Made by a program: the position numbers and the translations under genes. A stretch of DNA of 9,115 nucleotides from RHKX01 sp035695265 (GTDB taxonomy: Bacteria > Actinomycetota > Thermoleophilia > Solirubrobacterales > 70-9), in contig DASSEM010000165.1 in assembly GCA_035695265.1 (NCBI GenBank), positions 1 through 9,115 of the forward strand, given 5' to 3'. Numbering within the stretch: position 1 is the first letter of the stretch; the number at the start of each line of letters is the position of its first letter. Shown here piece after piece: positions 1 through 7,774 of this stretch. Under the pieces are notes generated by a model, which was given only the letters and a program-made list of their open reading frames with translations, was not told where the DNA came from and did not search any database.

Positions 1-503
1 TCTCCCAGTACCGCGAGCTCGAGGCGTTCGCCCAGTTCGGCTCCGAGCTCGACCCGGAGACCCAGCGGAGCCTCGCCCGCGGCGAGCGGCTCGTCGAGGC
101 GCTCAACCAGGGCGAGCGGCAGCCGCGCTCGGTCGCCGAGCAGGTCGCGTCGATCTATGCGGGCACCGGCGGCTACCTCGACCGGATCAAGGTCGAGCGC
201 GTCCCGGCGTTCCTCGAGGACCTTCGCGACCGGCTCCGCAGCGAGCAGGCCGACCTCGTCAAGTCGATCAACGAGGACGGCCAGCTCTCGGACGAGCAGG
301 AGCAGCAGCTCGGCGACGCGATCGCGGAGATGATCGACGACTTCGGGCCCGACTTCGACGCCGAGGGCAACGAGCTCGAGGAGGGCGAGTCGGACCGGAT
401 CCGAGACGAGGAGCACCGCCGGACCCCGTCCGAGCACGTCACCGACGAGGAGGCCGAGGGCGCTGATCGGGCCGCCGACGAGGAGGAGGCCGCGACCGTC
501 TAG
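1..503 (+). CDS. atpA: ATP synthase F1 subunit alpha, C-terminal part (5' end outside window)
   Basis: This is the last 166 codons of the alpha subunit, read from position 3 to the TAG at 501-503. Alpha forms the non-catalytic nucleotide-binding part of the alpha3beta3 head of the cytoplasmic F1 sector. The C-terminal helical domain is recognisable from YRELEAFAQFGSELD, which matches the family's YREL-AFAQFGSDLD block, and from VAEQVASIYAGTGGYLD. The usual family end is near MIDDFGPDF (through position 356). A further 48 residues follow, very rich in Glu and Asp (for example DEEEAATV at the end). Actinobacterial, notably mycobacterial, alpha subunits also carry a C-terminal extension, so this is probably real rather than read-through. 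atpG starts 11 nt downstream, which fits an operon. The identity is certain; the nucleotide-binding domain lies outside the window. Confidence 0.97.
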   Translation, partial: SQYRELEAFAQFGSELDPETQRSLARGERLVEALNQGERQPRSVAEQVASIYAGTGGYLDRIKVERVPAFLEDLRDRLRSEQADLVKSINEDGQLSDEQEQQLGDAIAEMIDDFGPDFDAEGNELEEGESDRIRDEEHRRTPSEHVTDEEAEGADRAADEEEAATV

Positions 504-514
504 GTCCAGGGACG

Positions 515-1441
515 ATGGCTACCCAGAAGGAAGTCAAGAACCGGATCACCTCCGTCAAGAACATCCGCAAGATCACGCGGGCGATGGAGATGGTGGCGGC
601 GGCGCGGCTCCGCCGGGCCGAGCAGCGGATCGACCGGATGCGCCCCTACGCGCAGTCGATCCGCCGGGTCACCAGGCGGGTCGCCGACGCCGCCGGCCCG
701 GGCGGCAACCGGGTGGCGCTGCTGCAGCAGCGCGAGGACGTCAAGCGGGTCGGGATCGTGCTGGTGACCGGCGACCGCGGCCTCGCGGGCTCGTTCAACA
801 CGCAGATCATCCGCGCCGGAGCGCAGCTTCAGCGCGAGCTCGAGGCCGAGCGCAAGGAGATCTCCTACTTCGTGATCGGGCGCCGCGGCAACTCGGCCCT
901 GAGCTTCCGCGGCGAGAGCATCGAGGGGTCGTTCACCGGTTTCACCGACCAACCCGCCTTCGCGAACGCGCGCGAGATCGGCGACCGGCTCGCCGCCGCC
1001 TACGTCGACGAGGAGATCGACCGGGTCGAGCTGATCTACAACCGCTACGTCTCGCCGCTCACCCAGTACGTGCGCCGGCACACGCTGCTGCCGCTGCAGG
1101 AGGCGGAGGTTTTCGGCGAGGGCGTGCCCGAGCCCGAGCAGCCGGACGACCCCGAGCTCGCGGACGCGCACCGGCGGGCCGAATGGATCTACGAGCCGGA
1201 GCCCGAGGACGCGCTGCGGATGCTCTTCGGGGAGTACGTGAACCTGTCGGTCTACCGGGCGCTGCTCGAGTCGGCCGCGTCGGAGCTCGGCGCCCGGATG
1301 ACGGCGATGCGGAGCGCCGCCGAGAACGCCGGCGACATGATCGACCGGCTGACGCTTGAGATGAACCGGGTCCGCCAGGCCGAGATCACGCAGGAGATCC
1401 TCGAGGTGGTCGGCGGCGCCGAGGCGCTGGGGTCCGGGTAG
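515..1441 (+). CDS. atpG: ATP synthase F1 subunit gamma
   Basis: This is the rotor shaft of F1, coupling proton-driven rotation of the c-ring to catalysis in beta. Both signature coiled-coil ends are present: the N-terminal helix with KNIRKITRAMEMVAAAR (about residues 15-31) and the C-terminal helix with RQAEITQEI (287-295). The central Rossmann-like part has GLAGSFN at 89-95, where E. coli has GLCGGLN. At 308 residues it is slightly longer than many gamma subunits. Much of the excess is an acidic, proline-containing stretch at about 195-225, between LLPL and YEPEP. The ATG at 515 gives the canonical MATQKEVKNRI start; only a weak AGGGA (508-512) precedes it, so translation is probably coupled to atpA, whose stop lies 11 nt upstream. 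The next gene, atpD, follows after 25 nt. Confidence 0.98.
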   Translation: MATQKEVKNRITSVKNIRKITRAMEMVAAARLRRAEQRIDRMRPYAQSIRRVTRRVADAAGPGGNRVALLQQREDVKRVGIVLVTGDRGLAGSFNTQIIRAGAQLQRELEAERKEISYFVIGRRGNSALSFRGESIEGSFTGFTDQPAFANAREIGDRLAAAYVDEEIDRVELIYNRYVSPLTQYVRRHTLLPLQEAEVFGEGVPEPEQPDDPELADAHRRAEWIYEPEPEDALRMLFGEYVNLSVYRALLESAASELGARMTAMRSAAENAGDMIDRLTLEMNRVRQAEITQEILEVVGGAEALGSG

Positions 1442-1452
1442 AGCGAACTTAG

Positions 1453-1460
1453 AGAAGGAG
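1453..1460 (+). promoter_or_regulatory. Strong ribosome binding site of atpD
   Basis: The sequence AGAAGGAG ends 6 nt before the atpD ATG at 1467, in a locally A-rich 25-nt gap that stands out from the GC-rich surroundings. It is the clearest Shine-Dalgarno sequence in the atp part of the window; atpG and atpC have weak or no close sites. This fits a need for three beta copies per complex against one gamma and one epsilon. The link to stoichiometry is inference. Confidence 0.8.
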
Positions 1461-1466
1461 AAACCA

Positions 1467-2969
<1,503 letters not shown>

Positions 2970-2973
2970 CCGA

Positions 2974-3408
2974 ATGGCCGAGGAGACGAGCACATTCCGG
3001 GCCGAGGTCCTGACGCCGCACGGCCCCGTCCACGACGGTGAGATGTTCCAGGTCTCGGTCCGGACGGTGGTCGGCGAGGTCGGGATCCGCGCCCGCCACG
3101 CGCCGATGCTGGCCCGCCTGGTCCCGCACGAGATGCGCCTGTTCGAGACCGAGGCGGACTTCAACGGCTCCGGCGCGAAGCGCTACGCCGCCGCCGAGGG
3201 CTGGCTCGAGGTGTTCGCCAACAAGGTGACGGTGCTCGTCACCGAGGCGCTCGACCCCGAGGCGCTCGACCCTGCCGATCTCAAGGCCCGGCTCGAGGAT
3301 GCCGAAGGAAGGCTCGAGGAGGCCGAGGAGGGCTCGGCCGCCTACGAGACCGCCGAGCAGGACAAGGTCAGGGCCGAAGCATTCCTGGAGATCGCAAGCG
3401 CGAGTTAG
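2974..3408 (+). CDS. atpC: ATP synthase F1 subunit epsilon
   Basis: This is the small rotor subunit that links gamma to the c-ring and can inhibit ATP hydrolysis through its C-terminal helices. The 144-residue length is typical. The N-terminal beta-sandwich (about 1-90) shows the signature GEVGIRARHAPML (34-46), which corresponds to the family's GEFGILPGHAPLL. Residues from about 92 onward are charged and helical (ARLEDAEGRLEEAEEG), giving the usual two-helix domain. It is the last gene of the classical atp order. The start lies 4 nt after the atpD stop with no close Shine-Dalgarno sequence; the purine run GAGAAGGAGGAGG inside the atpD tail is too far upstream to serve normally. Expression therefore probably depends on ribosomes finishing atpD. 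No terminator follows; the next gene starts 11 nt later. Confidence 0.96.
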   Translation: MAEETSTFRAEVLTPHGPVHDGEMFQVSVRTVVGEVGIRARHAPMLARLVPHEMRLFETEADFNGSGAKRYAAAEGWLEVFANKVTVLVTEALDPEALDPADLKARLEDAEGRLEEAEEGSAAYETAEQDKVRAEAFLEIASAS

Positions 3409-3419
3409 CGGCCGCCGCC

Positions 3420-4622
3420 ATGGCGGTCCTGCTCGTCGGTGCGATCGCGGGCTGCGGGGGAAGCGGGAGCGACTCCGGCAAGATCTCGATGAGCGCCGAC
3501 ATGGGGCCGAAGGGCGATCCGACGCTCGTCAAGGGCGACCCGAGCTCCGGCACCCAGGACCAGCGCGTCCCGATCACGGCCGGCGGCATCCCGACGGCGA
3601 TCTACCAGGCGCCGGTGCGCGAGCTCAGCGACGGGATGCGGCTGCGGGCGATGGCGACGGTGACCCTGACCAAGTGCGCGATCACCGACTACATCCCCAA
3701 CAACCGCCAGCACACCGCCTGTCAGGGGACCCGCGAGTACGACTTCGACCCGGTCGAGATCAGGACCTCTTTCCGGCTCGTCGGCGGCGAGCACGAGCCC
3801 GACCTGAGCGGCCCGAGCAAGCCGTTCGGCAAGTCGCTCAGCACCCGCTGCACGACCGCGGTCCATCACTGCACGATCTCCCAGGAGGAGGAGATCGTGC
3901 TCGACGCCGGCGACGTCGGCAAGGACCCGTCGCGCTATCGCTGGATCGTCCTCGAGGCGACGGCGACGGCGCCGCAGGCCCGCGGTTGCAAGCCAGCCTC
4001 GGCGAAGGGCTGCAACGTGCTCGCGGTCGAGACCCAGAAGGGCACGGCGATGTACTGGATCCAGGCCGACGCCGACGTGCCCGAGCTCGGCGAGGTGCCG
4101 AAGGACGCCACCGCGCAGACGAAGACCCTGAGGGTGCTGCCGAACAACAGCAACAAGAACAAGGTGCGGCGCGTCGTCTACAGCGTCGAGCTGACCTCCG
4201 CCGGCGCGATCGACGACCTGCGCGGCCAGCAGTACGAGATCGAGGCCAAGGGGCGGGTTCGCGAGCGGCTCCCGAAGGCCCCCGACATCGCCTCCTACAT
4301 CGTGCTCAGCGACAGCCCGACCGGGATCGACGGGCGCTTTCTGATCAGCAACAGCTACGACGCGGACAAGACCGGCAACGCCGGCGGCAACTGCGACCGG
4401 AGCTGCGAGGCGGAGGCCGCGGCCGCGGTGGTGACGATCCTGCCCTGCGACATCGCGGCCGACCGCCGCTACGTGAACGTCGTCGCCGCGGCCTCGCGGA
4501 TGGCCGCGCACCCCGGCGAGACCGTGGACGTCATGCCGGGCGGCTTCCTCGAGGTCACCCACGCCTTCCCCGCCTCGGCGAACGCGAGCCCCTCGTCGGA
4601 GAGCCAGAGCTGCGACCGGTGA
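3420..4622 (+). CDS. Unrecognised cysteine-rich exported protein, probable lipoprotein
   Basis: I do not recognise the family. From the ATG the protein has 400 residues and begins with a hydrophobic stretch (MAVLLVGAIAG) ending in the lipobox IAGC at 9-12. A Gly/Ser linker follows, so lipidation at Cys12 and anchoring outside the membrane are likely. Ten more cysteines sit at 86, 101, 144, 151, 190, 198, 325, 329, 343 and 398. Several form close pairs (144/151, 190/198, 325/329), which suggests disulfides in an extracytoplasmic fold. No catalytic motif or further membrane segment is visible; the mature part reads as mixed beta-rich segments such as GMRLRAMATVTLTKC. The ATG has no Shine-Dalgarno site and leaves no basic n-region. 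Codons just upstream in the same frame would supply one (RKREL), so the start is uncertain. It lies 11 nt after atpC and may be co-transcribed with it. Confidence 0.8.
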   Translation: MAVLLVGAIAGCGGSGSDSGKISMSADMGPKGDPTLVKGDPSSGTQDQRVPITAGGIPTAIYQAPVRELSDGMRLRAMATVTLTKCAITDYIPNNRQHTACQGTREYDFDPVEIRTSFRLVGGEHEPDLSGPSKPFGKSLSTRCTTAVHHCTISQEEEIVLDAGDVGKDPSRYRWIVLEATATAPQARGCKPASAKGCNVLAVETQKGTAMYWIQADADVPELGEVPKDATAQTKTLRVLPNNSNKNKVRRVVYSVELTSAGAIDDLRGQQYEIEAKGRVRERLPKAPDIASYIVLSDSPTGIDGRFLISNSYDADKTGNAGGNCDRSCEAEAAAAVVTILPCDIAADRRYVNVVAAASRMAAHPGETVDVMPGGFLEVTHAFPASANASPSSESQSCDR

Positions 4623-4637
4623 GGGCCCCGCTCGCTC

Positions 4638-4643
4638 TACCCT
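4638..4643 (+). promoter_or_regulatory. Possible -10 element for the M20 hydrolase gene (leaderless start)
   Basis: TACCCT fits the TANNNT pattern common at actinobacterial -10 sites and ends 6 nt before the ATG at 4650. The gene has no Shine-Dalgarno sequence, so transcription starting at or next to the ATG would explain translation. There is no convincing -35 box: TGCGAC at 4611-4616 resembles TTGACA poorly and the spacer is too long. Such a short motif can occur by chance. Confidence 0.25.
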
Positions 4644-4649
4644 TCCCGC

Positions 4650-5750
4650 ATGCAGGAGCGGCTCCTCGCCGAGAAGCTGATCGGTTACGACACCTCGGAC
4701 GCTGAGGGCGTCCGGCTCTGCGCGGGCTTCATCAAGGGCTGGTTCGAGGCCCGCGACATCCCGACCCGCCAGCTCACCGTTCGCGACCTGCCGATCGTCG
4801 TCGCCGAGGTCGGGCCGCCGGAGCTGTCGCCGATCATCCTCCACGGCCACATCGACGTCGTTCCCGGCCGGCCGGGCCAGTTCGACCCGATGCTCGACGG
4901 CGACCGGCTCTACGGCCGCGGCGCCTACGACATGAAGGGCGCCACGGCGGCGATGATGCTCGCTCTCGCCGACCTGCGAGAGCAGCGCGACGTCCGCGTC
5001 GTCCTCGCGCTCGTCCCCGACGAGGAGACCACCGAGGAGTACGACCGCGGCACCGGGGTCCTCGTCGAGGCCGGCTACACGGGCCAGTTCGCGATCACCG
5101 GCGAGCCGACCGACATGCTGATCGGCGTCGCCGCCAAGGGGGTGCTCGCGCTGCGGATCGAGGTCGCCGGCCGCGCCGCCCACAGCTCGACGCCCTGGAA
5201 GGGCGACAACGCGATCACCAAGGCGATCTCGGTGTTCCGCGCGATCGAGGCGCTACCGTTCTCGCTGCAGTCCTCCGAGCTCTTCGACCGCCCGTCGATC
5301 AATCTCGGCCGGATCATCGGCGGCGATGCCTTGAACAAAGTGCCCGACACCTGCGTTATCGACGTCGATATCCGCTATCTGCCCGAGCAGGAGCCGGAGG
5401 AGATCCTCGAGCAGATCGGGACGATCGCCGACACCGACGTCGTCTCCACCTTCCGCTGGCCGCCCGTCGACGTCGACCCGACCTCGCCGTTCGTGCGGGC
5501 GCTCGGCGACGCCGCCCGGCCCAACCACGCCGACGAGGTGACGAGCATCGGCCGCGACGGTGCCTCCGACGCCGTCGCTTTCATCCGCGCCGGCACGCCG
5601 GCTGTCGAGTTCGGGCCGGTCGGCGGCGGCCATCACGGCCCCGAGGAGTGGGTCTCGGTCGCATCACTCGGCGCCTACCGGCGCACGCTCTGCGACTTCA
5701 CCCGTAACGCGCCGGTCAGCCACCGCCCCGCCGGGGGGGTGATCCCGTGA
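4650..5750 (+). CDS. M20-family metallohydrolase (ArgE/DapE type)
   Basis: This is a cytoplasmic dinuclear-zinc amidohydrolase of the M20 family, which cleaves acyl or peptide amide bonds (acetylornithine deacetylase, succinyl-diaminopimelate desuccinylase, dipeptidases). The metal and catalytic sites appear complete: HGHIDVVP with His67 and Asp69, YDMKG with bridging Asp94, PDEET with base Glu125 and metal ligand Glu126, GEPT with Glu152, and His329 in GHHGPEE. The lid/dimerisation domain is inserted after about residue 160 and contains GRAAHSS (His178) and GGDALNKVPDTC. The 366-residue length is normal. The substrate cannot be assigned. DapE activity would tie it to diaminopimelate for the cell wall, which suits the neighbours, but this is inference. 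There is no Shine-Dalgarno site and the upstream gap is 27 nt. Its TGA overlaps the next gene's GTG by 4 nt. Confidence 0.92.
   Translation: MQERLLAEKLIGYDTSDAEGVRLCAGFIKGWFEARDIPTRQLTVRDLPIVVAEVGPPELSPIILHGHIDVVPGRPGQFDPMLDGDRLYGRGAYDMKGATAAMMLALADLREQRDVRVVLALVPDEETTEEYDRGTGVLVEAGYTGQFAITGEPTDMLIGVAAKGVLALRIEVAGRAAHSSTPWKGDNAITKAISVFRAIEALPFSLQSSELFDRPSINLGRIIGGDALNKVPDTCVIDVDIRYLPEQEPEEILEQIGTIADTDVVSTFRWPPVDVDPTSPFVRALGDAARPNHADEVTSIGRDGASDAVAFIRAGTPAVEFGPVGGGHHGPEEWVSVASLGAYRRTLCDFTRNAPVSHRPAGGVIP
5735..5744 (+). promoter_or_regulatory. Extended ribosome binding site of the LCP gene
   Basis: GGGGGTGATC differs by one base (a G that can wobble-pair) from GGAGGTGATC, the sequence complementary to the usual 3' end of 16S rRNA. 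Its GG-rich core ends 7 nt before the GTG at 5747. It lies inside the last codons of the M20 gene and supports the GTG start over any later one. Together with the 4-nt overlap it suggests re-initiation plus good independent initiation. Confidence 0.65.
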
Positions 5751-7774
5751 GCGCCGACGATCGCGACGAGGGCCGCGAGGGCGGCACGGACCCGCTCGAC
5801 GAGCGCGAGGAGAAGGGCCTCGGGCTGACCGAGGAGTTCGCCCGCCTCGAGGAGGAGATCCGCCGCGAGGTGGGGGGCGGAGAGGAGTCCGAGTCGCCTG
5901 CCGCGGAGGATCCCTCCAGGGGCGACGCCGCCGAGGGGCCCGCTGCCGGGACACCCACCACCGGGGGCGATTCCCCGCCCGCCGGCGAATGGACCGCGCC
6001 GGAGGAGCCGGCGCCCGGCCCCGACACCGAGGAATGGGCGGCCGCGGGCGCGACGGAGGACGGGGTTGAGGCCGAGGCCGACGAGCCCGGTGCCGGCGCG
6101 GCGGATGCCGGGGTGGAGGCGGATGAGGAGCCGGCGGCCGGTCAGGAGCCCGAGGAGGCCGCCGAGCCCCCCTCCGAGCAGGTCGAGGAGCACACCTTCA
6201 TCCGCCACGGCCCGCCGCCGACCCCGATCGCGGCGACGGCCTACGCCGAGTCCGAGGCGGACCCCGAGGTCAAGACGCCCGCCTTGTGGTGGCGTTTCAT
6301 GACCGCGTCGGTCCTGATCGTCGTCACGGTGGCGACCGCGGTCTCGGTCTCCTCGCTGCTCCTGCTGACCGACGTCGCCGCGAAGCTGCAGCCGATCCCG
6401 GGGCTCGAGGACAAGATCGCCCAGATCGACCCCGGCGACCCACAGACGATCCTGATCGTCGGCTCCGACGAGCGGACCAACATCGAGGGCGACCCGGGCC
6501 GCTCCGACACGACGATGCTGCTCCGCGTCGACCCCGACGACCAGGTCCTGTCGTTGTTCTCGCTGCCGCGCGATCTCAAGGTCGACATCCCCGGCTACGG
6601 GGTCGGCAAGCTCAACGAGGCGTACGCCGACGGCGGCGTCGAGAAGACCCTGGAGACCGTCCAGAACCTGACCGGACTCGAGATCAACCACGTCGTCAAC
6701 GTCGACTTCAACGGCTTCGCGAAAGCGGTCGATGCGATCGGCTGCGTCTATGTCGACGTCGATCGTCACTACTTCAACGACAACTCGACGGCGCTGAGCT
6801 CGTTCGACACGTTCGCCGAGATCAACGTCAACGCGGGCTACCAGCGGCTCTGCGGTCAGAACGCGCTCGACTACGTCCGCTACCGCCACACCGACACCGA
6901 CATCGTCCGCGCCGCCCGCCAGCAGGACTTCCTCCGCAACGCCCGCGCGCAGGTTCCGATCAGCGAGGTGCTGCCGATCATCGGCGGCGACACCGGCAGC
7001 GACCTGATCGACATCTTCACCAACTACCCGGCCTCCGACATCGACAGCGCCGCGCAGATGATCGGCGCGCTGAAGGCGTTCCTCTCGGTCAAGGACGTCC
7101 CGATCAACCAGATCAGCTTCGACGGAACGCTCGAGACGAGCTACGTGACGGCCACCCCGGAGCAGATCGAGAAGGCGGTCGACGAGTTCCTCAACGGCAA
7201 GGACACGCCGGGGCCGACCGGGGGCGAGGACGCGACCAAGAAGCGCGGCTCGGGATCGAAGGACGAGAAGGAGAAGAAGGAGGAGGATCCCGCCGACGAC
7301 GCCAACGTGATCCCGACCTCCGAGGTGCTCGACCCCGAGACCGGGATCAACAAGTTCGAGGCCTTCGGCCGGACCTCGGCCCGGCGCCTCGACTTCCCAG
7401 TCTGGGTGCCGACCGTGGTCGCGCCCGGGTCCCTCTACAGCGAGGACTCCCGCCAGTACGAGATCAAGGACCAGGACGACAAGAAGCAGCCGGCGTACAA
7501 GCTCGTGATCGAGTACACGGCGCCCGACCGCCTGCCCGAGTACTACGGCGTCCAGGGCACCACCTGGTCGGACCCGCCGATCCTCAAGGACGCCTCCGAG
7601 ACGCGTGAGATCGATGGCCGCGACTACGACATCTACTACGACGGCGACCGGGTCCGGCTGGTCGCCTGGCACGACGAGGACGACAACTCCTACTGGGTCA
7701 GCAACACCCTCCTGCAGACGCTCGACGAGTCGCAGATGCTGGCGATCGCCGCGAGCATGAAGGAGATCAAGTGA
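5747..7774 (+). CDS. LytR-CpsA-Psr (LCP) family glycopolymer transferase with extra N- and C-terminal regions
   Basis: LCP proteins move lipid-linked glycopolymers (teichoic acids, arabinogalactan, capsule) onto peptidoglycan outside the membrane. Residues 1-182 are a disordered-looking Glu/Ala/Pro-rich arm. One membrane helix follows at about 186-207 (after a WWRFM block), giving an N-in, C-out topology. The LCP domain has ILIVGSDER (235-243), GRSDTTMLLR (from 251; Arg252, Asp254), SLPRDL (Arg275, Asp276) and YVRYRHTDTDIVRAARQQ (376-393). These supply the conserved Arg and Asp residues that bind the pyrophosphate and metal. Cys333 and Cys369 may form a disulfide. A Lys/Glu/Gly linker (about 478-515) leads to a C-terminal domain (about 520-675) containing YYGVQGTTW and YWVSNTL, which does not look like the usual LytR_C domain. 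At 675 residues it is well above the family's 300-500. The GTG start is supported by its ribosome binding site; the end overlaps the next gene by 4 nt. Confidence 0.93.
   Translation: MSADDRDEGREGGTDPLDEREEKGLGLTEEFARLEEEIRREVGGGEESESPAAEDPSRGDAAEGPAAGTPTTGGDSPPAGEWTAPEEPAPGPDTEEWAAAGATEDGVEAEADEPGAGAADAGVEADEEPAAGQEPEEAAEPPSEQVEEHTFIRHGPPPTPIAATAYAESEADPEVKTPALWWRFMTASVLIVVTVATAVSVSSLLLLTDVAAKLQPIPGLEDKIAQIDPGDPQTILIVGSDERTNIEGDPGRSDTTMLLRVDPDDQVLSLFSLPRDLKVDIPGYGVGKLNEAYADGGVEKTLETVQNLTGLEINHVVNVDFNGFAKAVDAIGCVYVDVDRHYFNDNSTALSSFDTFAEINVNAGYQRLCGQNALDYVRYRHTDTDIVRAARQQDFLRNARAQVPISEVLPIIGGDTGSDLIDIFTNYPASDIDSAAQMIGALKAFLSVKDVPINQISFDGTLETSYVTATPEQIEKAVDEFLNGKDTPGPTGGEDATKKRGSGSKDEKEKKEEDPADDANVIPTSEVLDPETGINKFEAFGRTSARRLDFPVWVPTVVAPGSLYSEDSRQYEIKDQDDKKQPAYKLVIEYTAPDRLPEYYGVQGTTWSDPPILKDASETREIDGRDYDIYYDGDRVRLVAWHDEDDNSYWVSNTLLQTLDESQMLAIAASMKEIK
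7760..7765 (+). promoter_or_regulatory. Ribosome binding site of the UDP-glucose dehydrogenase gene
   Basis: AAGGAG lies 5 nt before the GTG at 7771, within the last codons of the LCP gene (it encodes part of MKEIK). It fixes the GTG as the start and gives a protein beginning a few residues before the Rossmann strand, as expected for the family. Confidence 0.8.

Noticed and set aside
3408..3423. GCGGCCGC followed by GCCATGG, resembling a NotI site plus an NcoI/Kozak-like start, as in a cloning junction
   Set aside because: Such words arise by chance in DNA this GC-rich, and coding runs smoothly into both flanking genes. There is no vector sequence nearby.
5733..5739. Run of seven G, a possible slippage site near the end of the M20 gene
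   Set aside because: The M20 frame ends normally 9 nt later and the run is better explained as part of the LCP ribosome binding site. No alternative product of interest results from slippage.
4650..5750. Firm naming of the M20 gene as dapE or argE
   Set aside because: The metal-site motifs are shared across the family and no substrate-specific residue pattern can be judged by eye.
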